The translations under genes were made by a program, and so were the position numbers. From Puniceibacterium confluentis (GTDB taxonomy: Bacteria > Pseudomonadota > Alphaproteobacteria > Rhodobacterales > Rhodobacteraceae), in the NCBI RefSeq assembly GCF_007923445.1, contig NZ_VOJI01000001.1, forward strand, positions 434,001 to 498,000: 64,000 bases of DNA. The letters run 5' to 3'. Of this stretch, positions 1 to 9,293 are shown in pieces. The notes beneath the pieces are model-generated. The model did no database searches and was not told the DNA's origin. It was given only the letters and a program-made list of their open reading frames with translations. Position 1 is the first letter of the stretch. Each line of letters begins with the position of its first letter.

Positions 1-1
1 C

Positions 2-322
2 GCGGAACTGGTTCTCGCCAGCGCCGGAGCCGTGCAGGCGCCCAAGGTGGAAGCCGAAGTGGTCGAGCGGATCTCGACCTCGGGGGGGCGTCACTGGGGC
101 GTCAATGTCGGGCGTTATCCCAGCAAGTATGCCGCCGAAAAGGTGCTGTTGCAGACGGCCCTGGCCGAGATGTCGACACTGGACGGATCCCTGCGCAAAG
201 TCGTCAACCGCAAGGGCGGGTTTGATGCAAACTTCATGGGGCTGAGCCGCGAGATGGCCGACCTGGCCTGCCGCCGGTTGCAGGCGCGTCAGGTGACCTG
301 CTTCATGATCGGGCCGAGCTGA
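2..322 (+). CDS. D-alanyl-D-alanine carboxypeptidase, C-terminal SPOR part (5' cut by window)
   Basis: The reading frame is open to the left edge, so the GTG at 32 is internal and not the start. The visible 106 residues are a SPOR (peptidoglycan-binding) domain: WGVNVGRYPSKYAAEKVLL, then the ending with CRRLQARQVTCFMIGPS. From memory, Rhodobacterales penicillin-binding D,D-carboxypeptidases carry this tail after the serine-peptidase and PBP5-C domains, and it directs the enzyme to septal peptidoglycan. The catalytic domain lies outside the window, so the enzyme name rests on the tail alone. The gene ends in a strong intrinsic terminator 50 bases downstream. Confidence 0.75.
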   Translation, partial: AELVLASAGAVQAPKVEAEVVERISTSGGRHWGVNVGRYPSKYAAEKVLLQTALAEMSTLDGSLRKVVNRKGGFDANFMGLSREMADLACRRLQARQVTCFMIGPS

Positions 323-372
323 TCCGGCCTGCCGGCCCGGACCACGCAATCCAGGTTTCAGGACACAGACAG

Positions 373-405
373 GCACCGGCGACGTAGTTCGCCGGTGCTT
401 TTTTT
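373..405 (+). terminator. Intrinsic terminator after the carboxypeptidase gene
   Basis: A perfect 10-bp stem, GCACCGGCGA at 373-382 pairing with TCGCCGGTGC at 389-398, closes a 6-base loop and is followed by seven T residues (399-405). This is a textbook rho-independent terminator for the plus-strand gene. Confidence 0.93.
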
Positions 406-459
406 GCGCTCACCCGTTATCGGGCCGCAAACGTCCGCCAAAAAGTTGCCTGCCGCGGC

Positions 460-1335
460 TTAGCCAGTGCGGGCTTCGCGTCGCAGCCAGGTCACGAAAT
501 CGCGCAGCGGCGGGCGCATCACACCCGGCGCCGTGACGATGTGATAGCCGTTTTCTTCGGTTTCCTCGAACAGCAGCCGCAAGCGGCCTGCGCGCAGATC
601 CTCTTCGACGGAAACGCGGGTGCTGATGGCGATGCCCTGGCCGTTGCGGGCACCGTCGAGCACCAGGTTGCCGGGCACATGAATCACCCCCTTGGTGCGC
701 AGACCGGTGACGGAGCGCCCGGCCAGCCAAAGCGTGCTTTCCGAGGTGCCAAGTTCCTGCAGCCAGGGAAAATCCAGCAGATCCTCGGGGCTCTCTGGTG
801 TCAGGTCGCCGATCAGCGAGGGCGCGGCGACGACGACCACCGGAGATTGCACCAGAAGCTCGGCATCAAGCCCGGGCCAGTGGCCCATGCCAAAGCGCAG
901 CGCCACGTCTATGCCGCCGGGCGCGGGGTTGGTGCGTTTCGGGCTGGGGTTGATCATGATGTCGATGCCGGGATGGGCGACGCGAAAGCTGGCCAGACGC
1001 GGCATCAGCCAGTGCGCGGCAAAGCTGGGGGTGGTGGCGACCTGCAGGGGGCGGTCGGCATCGGCGCCGGTCAGCGCCTCGATCACCTGAGAGATGCGCC
1101 CGAAGCCTTCGGTCAGAGTGTCGGCCAGTTGCAGGCCCTCGGGGGTGAGGCTGAGCGCGCGGGCCGACCGGTCTAGCAGGGCGACACCAAGGTGGGTTTC
1201 CAGGCTCCGCATCTGCTGGCTGATGGCGGCATGGCTGACGTTCAGCAACTGCCCCGCCCGGGTGACCGACCCGGTTTCGGCATAGGCGGCAAAGGCGCGC
1301 AGGGCGGACAGTGGCGGCAGGGTTGCCCAGTTCAT
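460..1335 (-). CDS. LysR-family transcriptional regulator (GcvA-like)
   Basis: This is a 291-residue LysR-type regulator. The N-terminal winged helix-turn-helix reads LSALRAFAAYAETGSVTRA, followed by VSHAAISQQMRSLE. The LysR substrate-binding domain follows, with VATTPSFAAHWLMPRL and the GcvA-like GIDVALRFG segment. I start it at the ATG at 1335 (MNWATLPPLSALRAF): an AAGGGAGAG Shine-Dalgarno lies about 8 bases upstream, and this is where GcvA-type proteins begin. An in-frame upstream ATG at 1398 has no such support. It is divergent from a tiny ORF at 1436, with about 100 bases of shared promoter region, so autoregulation and control of that ORF are plausible. The effector is unknown. Confidence 0.88.
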   Translation of the reverse strand: MNWATLPPLSALRAFAAYAETGSVTRAGQLLNVSHAAISQQMRSLETHLGVALLDRSARALSLTPEGLQLADTLTEGFGRISQVIEALTGADADRPLQVATTPSFAAHWLMPRLASFRVAHPGIDIMINPSPKRTNPAPGGIDVALRFGMGHWPGLDAELLVQSPVVVVAAPSLIGDLTPESPEDLLDFPWLQELGTSESTLWLAGRSVTGLRTKGVIHVPGNLVLDGARNGQGIAISTRVSVEEDLRAGRLRLLFEETEENGYHIVTAPGVMRPPLRDFVTWLRREARTG

Positions 1336-1435
1336 TGTGTAACTCTCCCTTACATGTCCGCAGATTTCCTGAGTCGCATTTATCCGCCCATGGCGCAATA
1401 TAGGATCATCAGAAACGCAAATCAGGAGAAGCGAA

Positions 1436-1564
1436 ATGTTGGCTCTACTTGCACGGACCTATCTTCGGGCGACTTATCAGCGCGGCGCGAACACCCCGAA
1501 GGGCGGCTATCGCTGGAGCGCGGACGACATGCGGCAGCGCTATGGCGGCTACCCCAATGACTGA
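1436..1564 (+). CDS. Small hypothetical protein (42 aa)
   Basis: This short ORF starts at an ATG preceded by AGGAG at 1424-1428, 7 bases away, which is the main reason to believe it. The peptide begins MLALLARTYLRATYQ and is Gly/Tyr/Arg-rich at the C-terminus (GGYRWSADDMRQRYGGYPND), basic overall, with no signal peptide or membrane segment. It is transcribed away from the LysR gene and may be its target. I do not recognise the family. Confidence 0.5.
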   Translation: MLALLARTYLRATYQRGANTPKGGYRWSADDMRQRYGGYPND

Positions 1565-1691
1565 CCCGATCCAGTATCGCTCCGAAGTGGCCCTGCGGCT
1601 GGATCTGCGCCCGGACCGGACCATGCGCCGGGCCCGTTGGATGCCCTCGGAGCCTCGGGTCGTCAGACCCCGGCTTTGGGCCGCACGGTAA
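1557..1691 (+). CDS. Possible second tiny ORF overlapping the 42-aa gene (44 aa)
   Basis: An ATG at 1557 overlaps the stop of the preceding small ORF (AATGACTGA), a layout often seen in translational coupling. The peptide starts MTDPIQYRSEVALRLDLRPD and is very Arg-rich (RRARW...RVVRPRLWAAR). There is no separate Shine-Dalgarno. It could equally be chance open frame in GC-rich DNA. Confidence 0.28.
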   Translation: MTDPIQYRSEVALRLDLRPDRTMRRARWMPSEPRVVRPRLWAAR

Positions 1692-1778
1692 AAAAACATG
1701 TGTGATCAAGCCTGACGCGCGCTGCGGGAGACCGGGGCGCGCGATTTCCTTTCCGGACAAGGGCGGAATTGGCCTGAC

Positions 1779-3371
1779 CTAGCCTGCCGGGGTCATCGCG
1801 GCGGCGATCAGCGTCCGGGTGTAGCCGGATTCCGGCGTATCATAGATCTGCTCGGCGGTGCCGTGTTCCACCACATCCCCCTGTTTCATCACGATCACCT
1901 GATGCGACATGGCGCGGATCACCTTGAGATCGTGGCTGATGAACAGATAGGCAAGGTTGTGCTTGCGTTGCAGGTCGCGCAGCAGGTTCACGATCTGCAC
2001 CTGCACCGTCATGTCCAGCGCCGAGGTCGGTTCGTCCAGCACCACCAGGCGCGGACGCAGCACCATGGCCCGCGCTATGGCGATGCGCTGACGCTGTCCG
2101 CCGGAAAATTCATGCGGGTAGCGGTGCATCGTCGCCGGGTCGAGACCGACTTCGTCCATGACTTCGGCCACCAGCTCTCGGTGTGGGCGGCCATCCGGGG
2201 CGCCATGCACGCCCAGGCCTTCGGCGATGATCTGTTCGCAGGTCATCCGGGGCGAGAGGGATCCGAACGGGTCCTGAAACACGATCTGAATTTCGGACCG
2301 CAGGCGGCGCAGCTCTTTGGTGGACCATTTGCGCACATCCTCGCCCCGGTAGCTGATGCCGCCTTCGGAAGGGATAAGCCGCATGAGCGCCAGCGCCAGC
2401 GTGGTCTTGCCGGAGCCCGACTCGCCGACGATGCCGATGGTTTCCCCGGCGCGGACCGACAGCGTGGCGTCGTTCACCGCCTTCACGTGGCCGACCGTCC
2501 GTTTCATCAGACCCTTCTGGATCGGGAACCAGACCTTGAGATGGTCGGTGCGGGCGATCACTTCGGCGTCGGCGGGCACGGGGTCCGGCAGGCCGGTGGA
2601 TTCAGCGCTCAGCAGCATCTGGGTGTAGGGGTGCTGCGGGTTGGCAAAGATCTCGTCCGTCGGACCGGATTCGACGATTTCGCCGTTTTTCATCACGCAG
2701 ACCCGGTCGGCGATACGACGCACGATGCCAAGATCATGGGTGATGAACAGCAGGCTCATGTCGTGGCTCTGCTTGAGGTCGGCCAGCAGTTCGAGGATCT
2801 GCGCCTGAATGGTCACATCCAGTGCCGTCGTCGGTTCGTCCGCAATCAGCAGCTCCGGCCCGTTGGCCAGCGCCATGGCGATCATCACCCGCTGGCGTTG
2901 TCCGCCGGACAGCTGGTGCGGATAGGCGCCGAGGCGCGATTCAGGGTCACGAATGCCGACCTGGGTCAGCAATTCGAGGATGCGCGCACGCGCGGCCTTG
3001 CCGGTCAGTCCCTGGTGCAGGGCGAGGCTTTCGCTGAGCTGCTTTTCCAGCGTGTGCAGCGGGTTGAGCGAAGTCATCGGCTCTTGAAAGATAAAGCTGA
3101 TGTCGTTGCCGCGCACCTTGCGCAGCAGCGCGTCCGAGGCGCCGATCATCTCCTGGCCGTCGTATCGGACCGACCCTGTGACCCGCGCGGAATCGCCCAG
3201 CAGCGATACGGTGGACAGCGCCGTGACGGATTTGCCCGAGCCGGATTCCCCGACAAGCGCGACGGTTTCGCCCTTGTTCACACGAAAGCTGACGCCCCGG
3301 ACGGCCTGGGTTTCGGCACCGTCCTGACGGAAGGAGACCGTGAGGTTGCTGACCTCAAGTGTGGCGCTCAT
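1779..3371 (-). CDS. yejF: Peptide ABC transporter, fused double ATP-binding protein YejF
   Basis: This 530-residue protein holds two complete ABC ATPase domains in tandem. The first has Walker A GESGSGKS near residue 40, signature LSGGQRQRV and [12 protein letters not shown]. The second has [24 protein letters not shown] and [11 protein letters not shown]. Each is followed by an oligopeptide-transporter C-terminal stretch ([18 protein letters not shown]). Length and duplication match E. coli YejF, which energises the YejABEF importer of peptides and microcin C. It starts 4 bases inside yejE (ATGA overlap), so it is the last gene of the yejABEF operon. About 90 bases separate its end from the tiny ORF at 1691, with no clear terminator. 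Confidence 0.95.
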   Translation of the reverse strand: MSATLEVSNLTVSFRQDGAETQAVRGVSFRVNKGETVALVGESGSGKSVTALSTVSLLGDSARVTGSVRYDGQEMIGASDALLRKVRGNDISFIFQEPMTSLNPLHTLEKQLSESLALHQGLTGKAARARILELLTQVGIRDPESRLGAYPHQLSGGQRQRVMIAMALANGPELLIADEPTTALDVTIQAQILELLADLKQSHDMSLLFITHDLGIVRRIADRVCVMKNGEIVESGPTDEIFANPQHPYTQMLLSAESTGLPDPVPADAEVIARTDHLKVWFPIQKGLMKRTVGHVKAVNDATLSVRAGETIGIVGESGSGKTTLALALMRLIPSEGGISYRGEDVRKWSTKELRRLRSEIQIVFQDPFGSLSPRMTCEQIIAEGLGVHGAPDGRPHRELVAEVMDEVGLDPATMHRYPHEFSGGQRQRIAIARAMVLRPRLVVLDEPTSALDMTVQVQIVNLLRDLQRKHNLAYLFISHDLKVIRAMSHQVIVMKQGDVVEHGTAEQIYDTPESGYTRTLIAAAMTPAG

Positions 3372-4540
3372 GAAAAGGTCTTTCTGGGGTCAAACGCGTC
3401 ACGCACACCTTCAAAGATGAAGACCAGCAGCGACAGCATCACCGCGAATACGGTGAAGGCGGTAAAGGCGAGCCAGGGCGCCTGAAGGTTCTGCTTTGCC
3501 TGCAAGGTCAGTTCGCCCAGCGAGGGTGCTGACGATGGCAGGCCGAAGCCGAGAAAGTCGAGACCTGCCAGTGTGCTGATCGTGCCGGTGACGATGAAGG
3601 GCAGCATGGTGACAGTCGCCACCATGGCGTTGGGCAGCATGTGGCGGAACATGATGCGGGTGTTCGACACCCCCAGCGCCCGGGCGGCGCGCACGTATTC
3701 AAGGTTGCGGGCGCGCAGGAATTCCGCGCGCACGACACCGACCAGCGAGGTCCAGCCGAACAGCACGGTGAGAAACACCAGCAGCCAGAAGCTGCGGCCC
3801 AGAATCGCGAACAGGATGATGATGATGTAGAGCGACGGGGTCGAGGACCAGATCTCGATCACCCGTTGAAAGATCAGGTCGAGCCAGCCGCCAAAGAACC
3901 CCTGAAGCGCGCCCGCGACGATGCCGATGGCCGAGGCGCAGACGGTCACGATCAGGGTGAACAGGATCGACAGCCGGAAGCCGTAGATCACCCGCGCCAC
4001 GACATCGCGTTTGGTGTCATCGGTGCCCAGCCAGTTCTGCGCCGAGGGTGGCAGCGGGGCGGCGCCGGGACGGTCGACCGGGGTCTGGAACGAATAGGGG
4101 ATCACCGGCCAGAGCATCCAGCCCTGGTGAAAGTCGCCGTCGAGCACCATGCCGCTGTTGACCTGATTGATCAGCTCGTCCGGGGTGTCAAAGCAGGCCT
4201 CGAGCCCGCCGGTGCGGATCAGGCAGCGCACTTCGGGGTCGCGATAAGCGGCCTCGGTCCGGAAATCGCCGCCAAAGTCGGTCTCGGCGTAGAAGTTGAA
4301 GATCGGGGTGTAATAGGCGCCGCGGTAATTGACCAGGATCGGCTTGTCGTTGGCAATGAACTCGGCAAACAGCGACAGGGTAAACAACACCCCGAAGATC
4401 CACAGCGACCACAGCGCGCGGCGGTTTTTCTTGAAGTTCCGCCAGCGACGCTGGTTCAGCGGTGACAGGGCAAAGCGGCCTTTGGGGGGCTGCGGGGCGA
4501 CCGGTTTGCCGGGCATCGGTTCGGGGATGATCGCGGGCAT
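3368..4540 (-). CDS. yejE: Peptide ABC transporter permease YejE
   Basis: This 390-residue inner-membrane permease belongs to the YejE branch of the DppC/OppC family. A cytoplasmic N-terminus (SPLNQRRWRNFKKNRRALWS) precedes TM1. A long periplasmic insertion (about residues 65-160) contains a Cys pair, CLIRTGGLEAC. The binding-protein-dependent transport domain carries the EAA-loop-like RARNLEYVRAARALGVSNTRIM segment. The large periplasmic loop distinguishes YejE from ordinary OppC. It overlaps yejF by 4 bases and lies 3 bases after yejB. Confidence 0.95.
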   Translation of the reverse strand: MPAIIPEPMPGKPVAPQPPKGRFALSPLNQRRWRNFKKNRRALWSLWIFGVLFTLSLFAEFIANDKPILVNYRGAYYTPIFNFYAETDFGGDFRTEAAYRDPEVRCLIRTGGLEACFDTPDELINQVNSGMVLDGDFHQGWMLWPVIPYSFQTPVDRPGAAPLPPSAQNWLGTDDTKRDVVARVIYGFRLSILFTLIVTVCASAIGIVAGALQGFFGGWLDLIFQRVIEIWSSTPSLYIIIILFAILGRSFWLLVFLTVLFGWTSLVGVVRAEFLRARNLEYVRAARALGVSNTRIMFRHMLPNAMVATVTMLPFIVTGTISTLAGLDFLGFGLPSSAPSLGELTLQAKQNLQAPWLAFTAFTVFAVMLSLLVFIFEGVRDAFDPRKTFS

Positions 4541-4543
4541 GGC

Positions 4544-5626
4544 CTAGCCCTCTCTTTTCTCAAAGTCGATGCGGGGGTCGACCAGCACGTACATGAGGTC
4601 GGACAGGATGCCCACCACCAGCCCGATGATGCCGAATATGAACAGCGTCCCAAAGATCACCGGATAATCGCGTGCCACCGCTGCCTCGAACCCGAGGCGG
4701 CCAAGTCCGTCGAGCGAAAAGATCGTCTCGATGATGAGAGAGCCGGAGAAGAACACGCCAATGAACACCGCCGGAAACCCGGCGATGACGATCAGCATCG
4801 CGTTGCGGAAGATATGGCCGTACAGCACGCGGCTTTCGGTCAGCCCCTTGGCGCGGGCGGTCATCACATACTGCTTCTTGATCTCGTCGAGAAAGGAATT
4901 CTTGGTCAGCAGCGTCAGCGTGGCAAAGGCCGAGATGGTCGAAGCCAGCACCGGCAGGGCGATGTGCCAGAAATAATCCAGGATCTTGCCGCCGACGCTG
5001 AGGTTGTTCCAGTTGTCCGAGGTCAGGCCGCGCAGCGGAAAGATCTGCCAGTAGGATCCGCCGGCAAACAACACCAGCAGCAGGATGGCAAACAGGAAAC
5101 CCGGGATCGCATAGGCGACGATGATGGCGCCGGAGGTCCAGGTGTCAAAGGCCGAGCCGTCCTTGACCGCCTTGCGGATGCCCAGCGGGATGCTGACAAT
5201 ATAGGCGATGACGGTGGACCAAAGCCCCAGAGAGATCGACACCGGCATCTTTTCCAGTACGAGGTCGATGACCGAGATCGAACGGAAGTAGCTGGTGCCG
5301 AAATCGAAGTGCAGATAGTTCCACATCATATTGAGGAAGCGTTCCAGCGGTGGTTTGTCAAAACCGAATTCGCGCTCGAGTTCGGCAATGAACTCCGGCG
5401 GCAATCCACGCCCGCCGACATAGTCGTCGCTGCCGCCGCCACCCGCCGCGACCTCTCCGCCGCCGCCCGCGATACCGGAGAACACATCGCCTTCGCCCTG
5501 GATCTGGGCAAGGATCTGTTCGATCGGGCCGCCGGGCACGAACTGCACCAGGGCAAAGTTGATGACCATGATTCCGAACAACGTCGGAATGATCAGCAAC
5601 AGCCGTCTGAGGATATATGCGCCCAT
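4544..5626 (-). CDS. yejB: Peptide ABC transporter permease YejB
   Basis: This 360-residue permease of the DppB/OppB family starts with the usual TM1 ([20 protein letters not shown]). A long Gly-rich loop ([22 protein letters not shown], residues about 52-73) precedes the conserved [16 protein letters not shown]. The EAA loop reads [22 protein letters not shown]. It pairs with YejE to form the membrane channel. It begins 21 bases after the yejA stop. The poly-Gly loop is a lineage feature and is in frame. Confidence 0.94.
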   Translation of the reverse strand: MGAYILRRLLLIIPTLFGIMVINFALVQFVPGGPIEQILAQIQGEGDVFSGIAGGGGEVAAGGGGSDDYVGGRGLPPEFIAELEREFGFDKPPLERFLNMMWNYLHFDFGTSYFRSISVIDLVLEKMPVSISLGLWSTVIAYIVSIPLGIRKAVKDGSAFDTWTSGAIIVAYAIPGFLFAILLLVLFAGGSYWQIFPLRGLTSDNWNNLSVGGKILDYFWHIALPVLASTISAFATLTLLTKNSFLDEIKKQYVMTARAKGLTESRVLYGHIFRNAMLIVIAGFPAVFIGVFFSGSLIIETIFSLDGLGRLGFEAAVARDYPVIFGTLFIFGIIGLVVGILSDLMYVLVDPRIDFEKREG

Positions 5627-5647
5627 GGTCCGTGCCGCCCTGCCTGC

Positions 5648-7543
5648 CTAAAGAGCGCCCGCATCCCGCAGCGCCTTTGCTTTTTCGGCGTTGTACCACC
5701 AGATTGACGCCTCGCCCATGCCAAACGGCGGCGGCGTGTCGGTATAGGGGCGGTCGTACTGATCGAAATAGGCAATGGTGTGCACGCCCTTGTACCACTG
5801 CGGAATCCAGACATGCATCGCCCGCAGCACCCGGTCGAGCGCATGTACAGCGGTGTCCAGATCCTCACGACTGGTGGCGGTGGCGATCTTGTCCACAAGT
5901 ACATCCACGGCCGGGTTGGCCAGACCCGCGATGTTGGCGGAACCGGGCACCTCGGCAGAATCCGAACTGAAGATCTGTCGCAGCTCGTCCCCGGGGGTCG
6001 AGGACATGGAGAACCGCTGGGTCACGATGTCATAGTCAAAGGTCTTTTCGCGTTCCTGACTTTCGGCGGCATCGACGCGTGTGGCATCCGCCTCGATCCC
6101 CAGACGTTTCAGGTTTTCGATCATCGGGTTGATGATGCGGTCAAAGCTGGGGCTGTCGTTCAGCACCGAGACACTCAGCTTCTGGCCATCCTTGTAGCGG
6201 ATGCCGTCATTGCCGACGATCCAGCCGGCCTCTTCCAGCAACTTGCCTGCCGTGCGCAACGCACGCCGGTCGGCAAGATCATTCGGGCTCGAGGTGGCGG
6301 GCACGTAAGCTTCCTCGGTGAACACCGACTCGGGCAGATCGGCGCGCAGCGGTTCCAGAAGGGCCAGTTCCGCGTCCGAGGGCATGCCGGTCGCCTGAAG
6401 CGTGTCCGAGTTTTCCCAGAAGCTGTCGGTGCGCTCATAGGCGCCGTAGAACAGCGATTCATTGGACCACTCGAAATTGAAGGCCAGTCCGATTGCCTCA
6501 CGCACGCGGATGTCCTGGAATTTTTCGCGCCGCAGGTTGAACCAGAACCCCTGGGTGCCGGCCGGGCGGCCATCGTCCAGCTCTTCGATCTTGACGGTGC
6601 CATTCTTCACAGCGGGAAAGTCATAGCCGGTCGCCCAGATCTTGGACTGGAATTCCTCGCGAAAGGTGTAGGCGCCGGCCTTGAACGCCTCGAATGCCGT
6701 GGTGTAGTCGGCAAAATATTCGACCTTGATCACGTCGAAATTGTTCTGACCGACATTCACCGGCAGGTCCTTGGCCCAGTAGTCATCGCGACGCTTGTAG
6801 GCAACCGACCGGCCGGGATCGACACTGAGCAGCTCGTACTGGCCCGACCCCATCGGCGGCTCGAGGCTCGATTCGGTGAAATCGACGTTCTCGTAATACG
6901 CCTGCGAAAAAATCGGCAGCCCGCCTGCGGTCATCAGAAGCTCGCGCAGCGGACCCTCGGGGTTGAAGGTGAACTTGACGGTGTGATCATCCAGCGCCTC
7001 GACCGTCTGGAAATCCTTGAGCGACACCTTGAAGCTGGGGCGCCCCTTCTCGACCAGCACGTTGTAGGAAAACACCACGTCCTGTGCGGTGACGGGGCTG
7101 CCGTCCCGGAACGTTGCCTCGGGGCGCATGTGAAAGATCACCCATTCGCGATTTTCCGGGTATTCCAGCGATTCCGCCACCAGACCATAGCTGCTGTCGG
7201 GTTCGTCCAGATTGCCGGTCAGAAGGCTGTCGTAGAACACCGTCGACAGCGACGCGGCATTGCCCTTGAGGATGTAGGGGGTGAGACTGTCAAAGGTGCC
7301 AAAGGCCCAGGTCGAGAATTCGCCGCCCTTGGGGGCATCCGGGTTGACGTAATCCCAGTGCTTGAAATTCGCCGGATACTTCAGGTCGCCGAAGGTCGAC
7401 ACACCATGCGCCTTGATCACGTTGTCCTGCGCGCGGGAACTGTGGGCCGCAAAGGCAAGGCCAAGCGCCAGCAGCGCGGTCAGGGTGAGGCGGCGGAGGG
7501 CGGGGGTCTTGGCCGTCAAGACCCGGGCGTGTGTCGTCTTCAT
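5648..7543 (-). CDS. yejA: Periplasmic peptide-binding protein YejA
   Basis: This 631-residue extracellular solute-binding protein of family 5 (SBP_bac_5) has a Sec signal peptide ending near SSRAQD. Family landmarks include HGVSTFGDLKYPANFKHW, VSYNVLVEKGRP-type segments and FNFEWSNESLFYGAYERTDSF, which is characteristic of YejA and not OppA. Two ATGs lie six bases apart. The second (7543) is chosen because the AAGGG Shine-Dalgarno abuts the first but sits 6 bases before the second. It is the first gene of yejABEF and delivers peptides to YejBE. Confidence 0.94.
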   Translation of the reverse strand: MKTTHARVLTAKTPALRRLTLTALLALGLAFAAHSSRAQDNVIKAHGVSTFGDLKYPANFKHWDYVNPDAPKGGEFSTWAFGTFDSLTPYILKGNAASLSTVFYDSLLTGNLDEPDSSYGLVAESLEYPENREWVIFHMRPEATFRDGSPVTAQDVVFSYNVLVEKGRPSFKVSLKDFQTVEALDDHTVKFTFNPEGPLRELLMTAGGLPIFSQAYYENVDFTESSLEPPMGSGQYELLSVDPGRSVAYKRRDDYWAKDLPVNVGQNNFDVIKVEYFADYTTAFEAFKAGAYTFREEFQSKIWATGYDFPAVKNGTVKIEELDDGRPAGTQGFWFNLRREKFQDIRVREAIGLAFNFEWSNESLFYGAYERTDSFWENSDTLQATGMPSDAELALLEPLRADLPESVFTEEAYVPATSSPNDLADRRALRTAGKLLEEAGWIVGNDGIRYKDGQKLSVSVLNDSPSFDRIINPMIENLKRLGIEADATRVDAAESQEREKTFDYDIVTQRFSMSSTPGDELRQIFSSDSAEVPGSANIAGLANPAVDVLVDKIATATSREDLDTAVHALDRVLRAMHVWIPQWYKGVHTIAYFDQYDRPYTDTPPPFGMGEASIWWYNAEKAKALRDAGAL

Positions 7544-7671
7544 GGGCATCCCTTCAGCTCGGATAATGAGATCTTTCCGATCTAACTAAGCTAAGGGGCC
7601 GGCTTGCCCACATTCAAGTTACGATTGTGTAATCCGCCCCGAATCGACCGCCACTTTCGCGACCGGGCAGC

Positions 7672-7702
7672 AAAAAGGCCGCGTACCAAATGGCAGCGGC
7701 CT
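7672..7702 (-). terminator. Intrinsic terminator of the cytochrome c gene
   Basis: Read on the minus strand, AGGCCGC (7702-7696) pairs with GCGGCCT (7682-7676) across a 13-base loop and is followed by a T run (complement of AAAAA at 7672-7676). It lies 25 bases past the cytochrome c stop codon. The remaining bases up to yejA would hold the yejA promoter, in which I see no convincing hexamers. Confidence 0.85.
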
Positions 7703-7727
7703 GAAATGCAGTGTCTGATGGGGACGA

Positions 7728-8243
7728 TCAGTCGTCGGTCGCGTCCAGATAGGCGATCAGGTTCGCCCGGTCCTCGGCGCTGGACAGGCCGGCAAAGCTC
7801 ATCGCGGTGCCCGGTGCCGCAGCGCGCGGGTTTTCAAGGAAATGCGACAGGTTCTCGGGGGTCCAGGCATCGCCGACCTGCTCGAGTGCGCCGGAATAGG
7901 CAAAGCCATCCACTGCGTCGATCGCACGGCCCACAACGCCGTACAGGAAGGGGCCGGTGGCATTCGCGCCGTCCTCGAGCTTGTGGCAGGCGCGGCACTT
8001 GCCGAAAACCTTTTCGCCCTTGGCCAGGTCTGCCGAAGCCATGAGCGTGGCAAAGTCGACCTCTTCGGCACCACCGGCCGAGTCACCGGCATCGGCGACT
8101 TCGATCGCATAGGCCTGGGCTTCGTCGCCATGGCCACCGCCAACGTGATACAGGCCCTCAGCGGCCCATTTGCCCAGAAGAAAGATCAGAAGCGCGCCGC
8201 AGAAGCCGCCAAGCACTTTGGTAAAGGTCATTGTATCAAGCAT
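7728..8243 (-). CDS. Membrane-anchored cytochrome c (cy / c552 type)
   Basis: This 171-residue class I cytochrome c is tethered by an uncleaved N-terminal helix (residues about 8-27, [20 protein letters not shown]). An acidic Ala/Asp/Gly linker (about 33-65) follows, then a heme domain with C83-R-A-C-H87 and the distal ligand Met149 in GTAMSFAGL. This plan is that of Paracoccus c552 (CycM) and Rhodobacter cytochrome cy, which carry electrons from the bc1 complex to terminal oxidases. Neither candidate start (8243 or ATG 8231) has a clear Shine-Dalgarno, so the first four residues are uncertain. It is monocistronic and divergent from pheA. Confidence 0.9.
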   Translation of the reverse strand: MLDTMTFTKVLGGFCGALLIFLLGKWAAEGLYHVGGGHGDEAQAYAIEVADAGDSAGGAEEVDFATLMASADLAKGEKVFGKCRACHKLEDGANATGPFLYGVVGRAIDAVDGFAYSGALEQVGDAWTPENLSHFLENPRAAAPGTAMSFAGLSSAEDRANLIAYLDATDD

Positions 8244-8301
8244 TGATCGCGTGTCCGTCTTTTGTCTGTCGGGTGTCCGTCGGGCAGATATCTACGGCTT
8301 C

Positions 8302-8350
8302 CCCTCATGGCTGGCAAGGTGTAGAAGCCGCGACCAAACGCCCATGAGGG
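8302..8350. promoter_or_regulatory. 9-bp inverted repeat between cytochrome c gene and pheA
   Basis: CCCTCATGG at 8302-8310 and its exact complement CCATGAGGG at 8342-8350 flank 31 bases inside the 131-base divergent promoter region, ending 24 bases before the pheA start. It could be an operator bound on one DNA face or the base of a pheA leader stem. No terminator-like T run or leader peptide rich in Phe is visible. Confidence 0.4.
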
Positions 8351-8374
8351 CAGAAGAGCACAAGCGAGGCAGCA

Positions 8375-9208
8375 ATGACCGGTCGGATCGCCTTTCAGGG
8401 AGAACTTGGCGCCTATTCCCACCAGGCTTGCCGCGAAGCGCGCCCGGACATGGATGCCCTGGCCTGCCGCACCTTCGAGGATGCGATCGAGGCGGTGCGC
8501 ACGGGCGAGGCCGAACTGGCGATGCTGCCCGTCGAGAATTCAACCTACGGACGGGTGGCGGACATCCATTCGCTGCTGCCGCAGTCGGGCCTGCACATCC
8601 TCGACGAAGCCTTTGTGCGGGTTCACATCAACCTCCTGGCGCTGCCGGGCACGCAGATTTCACAGGTCAAGCAGGCGATGAGCCATACGGTGCTGCTGGG
8701 CCAGTGCCGCAATTTCCTGAGCGAACACAATATTTCGCGGATCACCGGCGCCGACACTGCCGGTTCGGCAAAGGATGTGGCCAAAATGGGGGATGCCAGC
8801 GTTGCCGCGCTGGCATCGGAGCTTGCCGGCGAAATCTACGGTCTCGAAGTCCTTGCGCGCCATATCGAAGACCAGGGCAACAACACCACCCGCTTTCTGA
8901 TCATGTCACGCGAAGCGAACCTGGAGCCGCGCGGCAGCCACGGCATGATGACCAGTTTTGTCTTTCAGGTGCGCAACATCCCCGCGGCGCTGTACAAGGC
9001 GATGGGCGGCTTTGCCACCAATGGCATCAACATGACCAAGCTGGAATCCTACATGGTCGGTGGCTCGTTCACCGCAACCCAGTTCTATTCCGACATCGAA
9101 GGCCATCCCGAGGATCCGGCCGTCAAGCGCGCGCTGGACGAGTTGGGATATTTCACCGACATGCTGGAAATTCTGGGCACCTATCCGCGCGATCCCCGGC
9201 GTGACTGA
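8375..9208 (+). CDS. pheA: Prephenate dehydratase
   Basis: This 277-residue enzyme converts prephenate to phenylpyruvate in phenylalanine synthesis. The PDT domain (residues about 4-180) shows FQGELGAYSHQAC, LPVENSTYGRV and the TRFLIM motif that closes the catalytic domain. A C-terminal ACT domain (about 195-270) gives allosteric feedback by phenylalanine, with TNGINMTKLESYMVGG replacing the ESRP form of enterobacteria, as is usual in alphaproteobacteria. There is no chorismate mutase domain. A GAGG-type Shine-Dalgarno lies ahead of the ATG. It stands alone and converges on ogt. Confidence 0.95.
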   Translation: MTGRIAFQGELGAYSHQACREARPDMDALACRTFEDAIEAVRTGEAELAMLPVENSTYGRVADIHSLLPQSGLHILDEAFVRVHINLLALPGTQISQVKQAMSHTVLLGQCRNFLSEHNISRITGADTAGSAKDVAKMGDASVAALASELAGEIYGLEVLARHIEDQGNNTTRFLIMSREANLEPRGSHGMMTSFVFQVRNIPAALYKAMGGFATNGINMTKLESYMVGGSFTATQFYSDIEGHPEDPAVKRALDELGYFTDMLEILGTYPRDPRRD

Positions 9209-9293
9209 GACACCCGGTCGGTGACGGCCCGCGGCGGGGGCGGTTGAACCCCGGGGCCTGAGCGCCCACCGTGCCCGCAACGGCCGACCACAG

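Noticed and set aside
5780-7585. 601-codon open frame on the plus strand
   Set aside because: It is antisense to yejA, which has a signal peptide, family motifs and a correct ribosome site.
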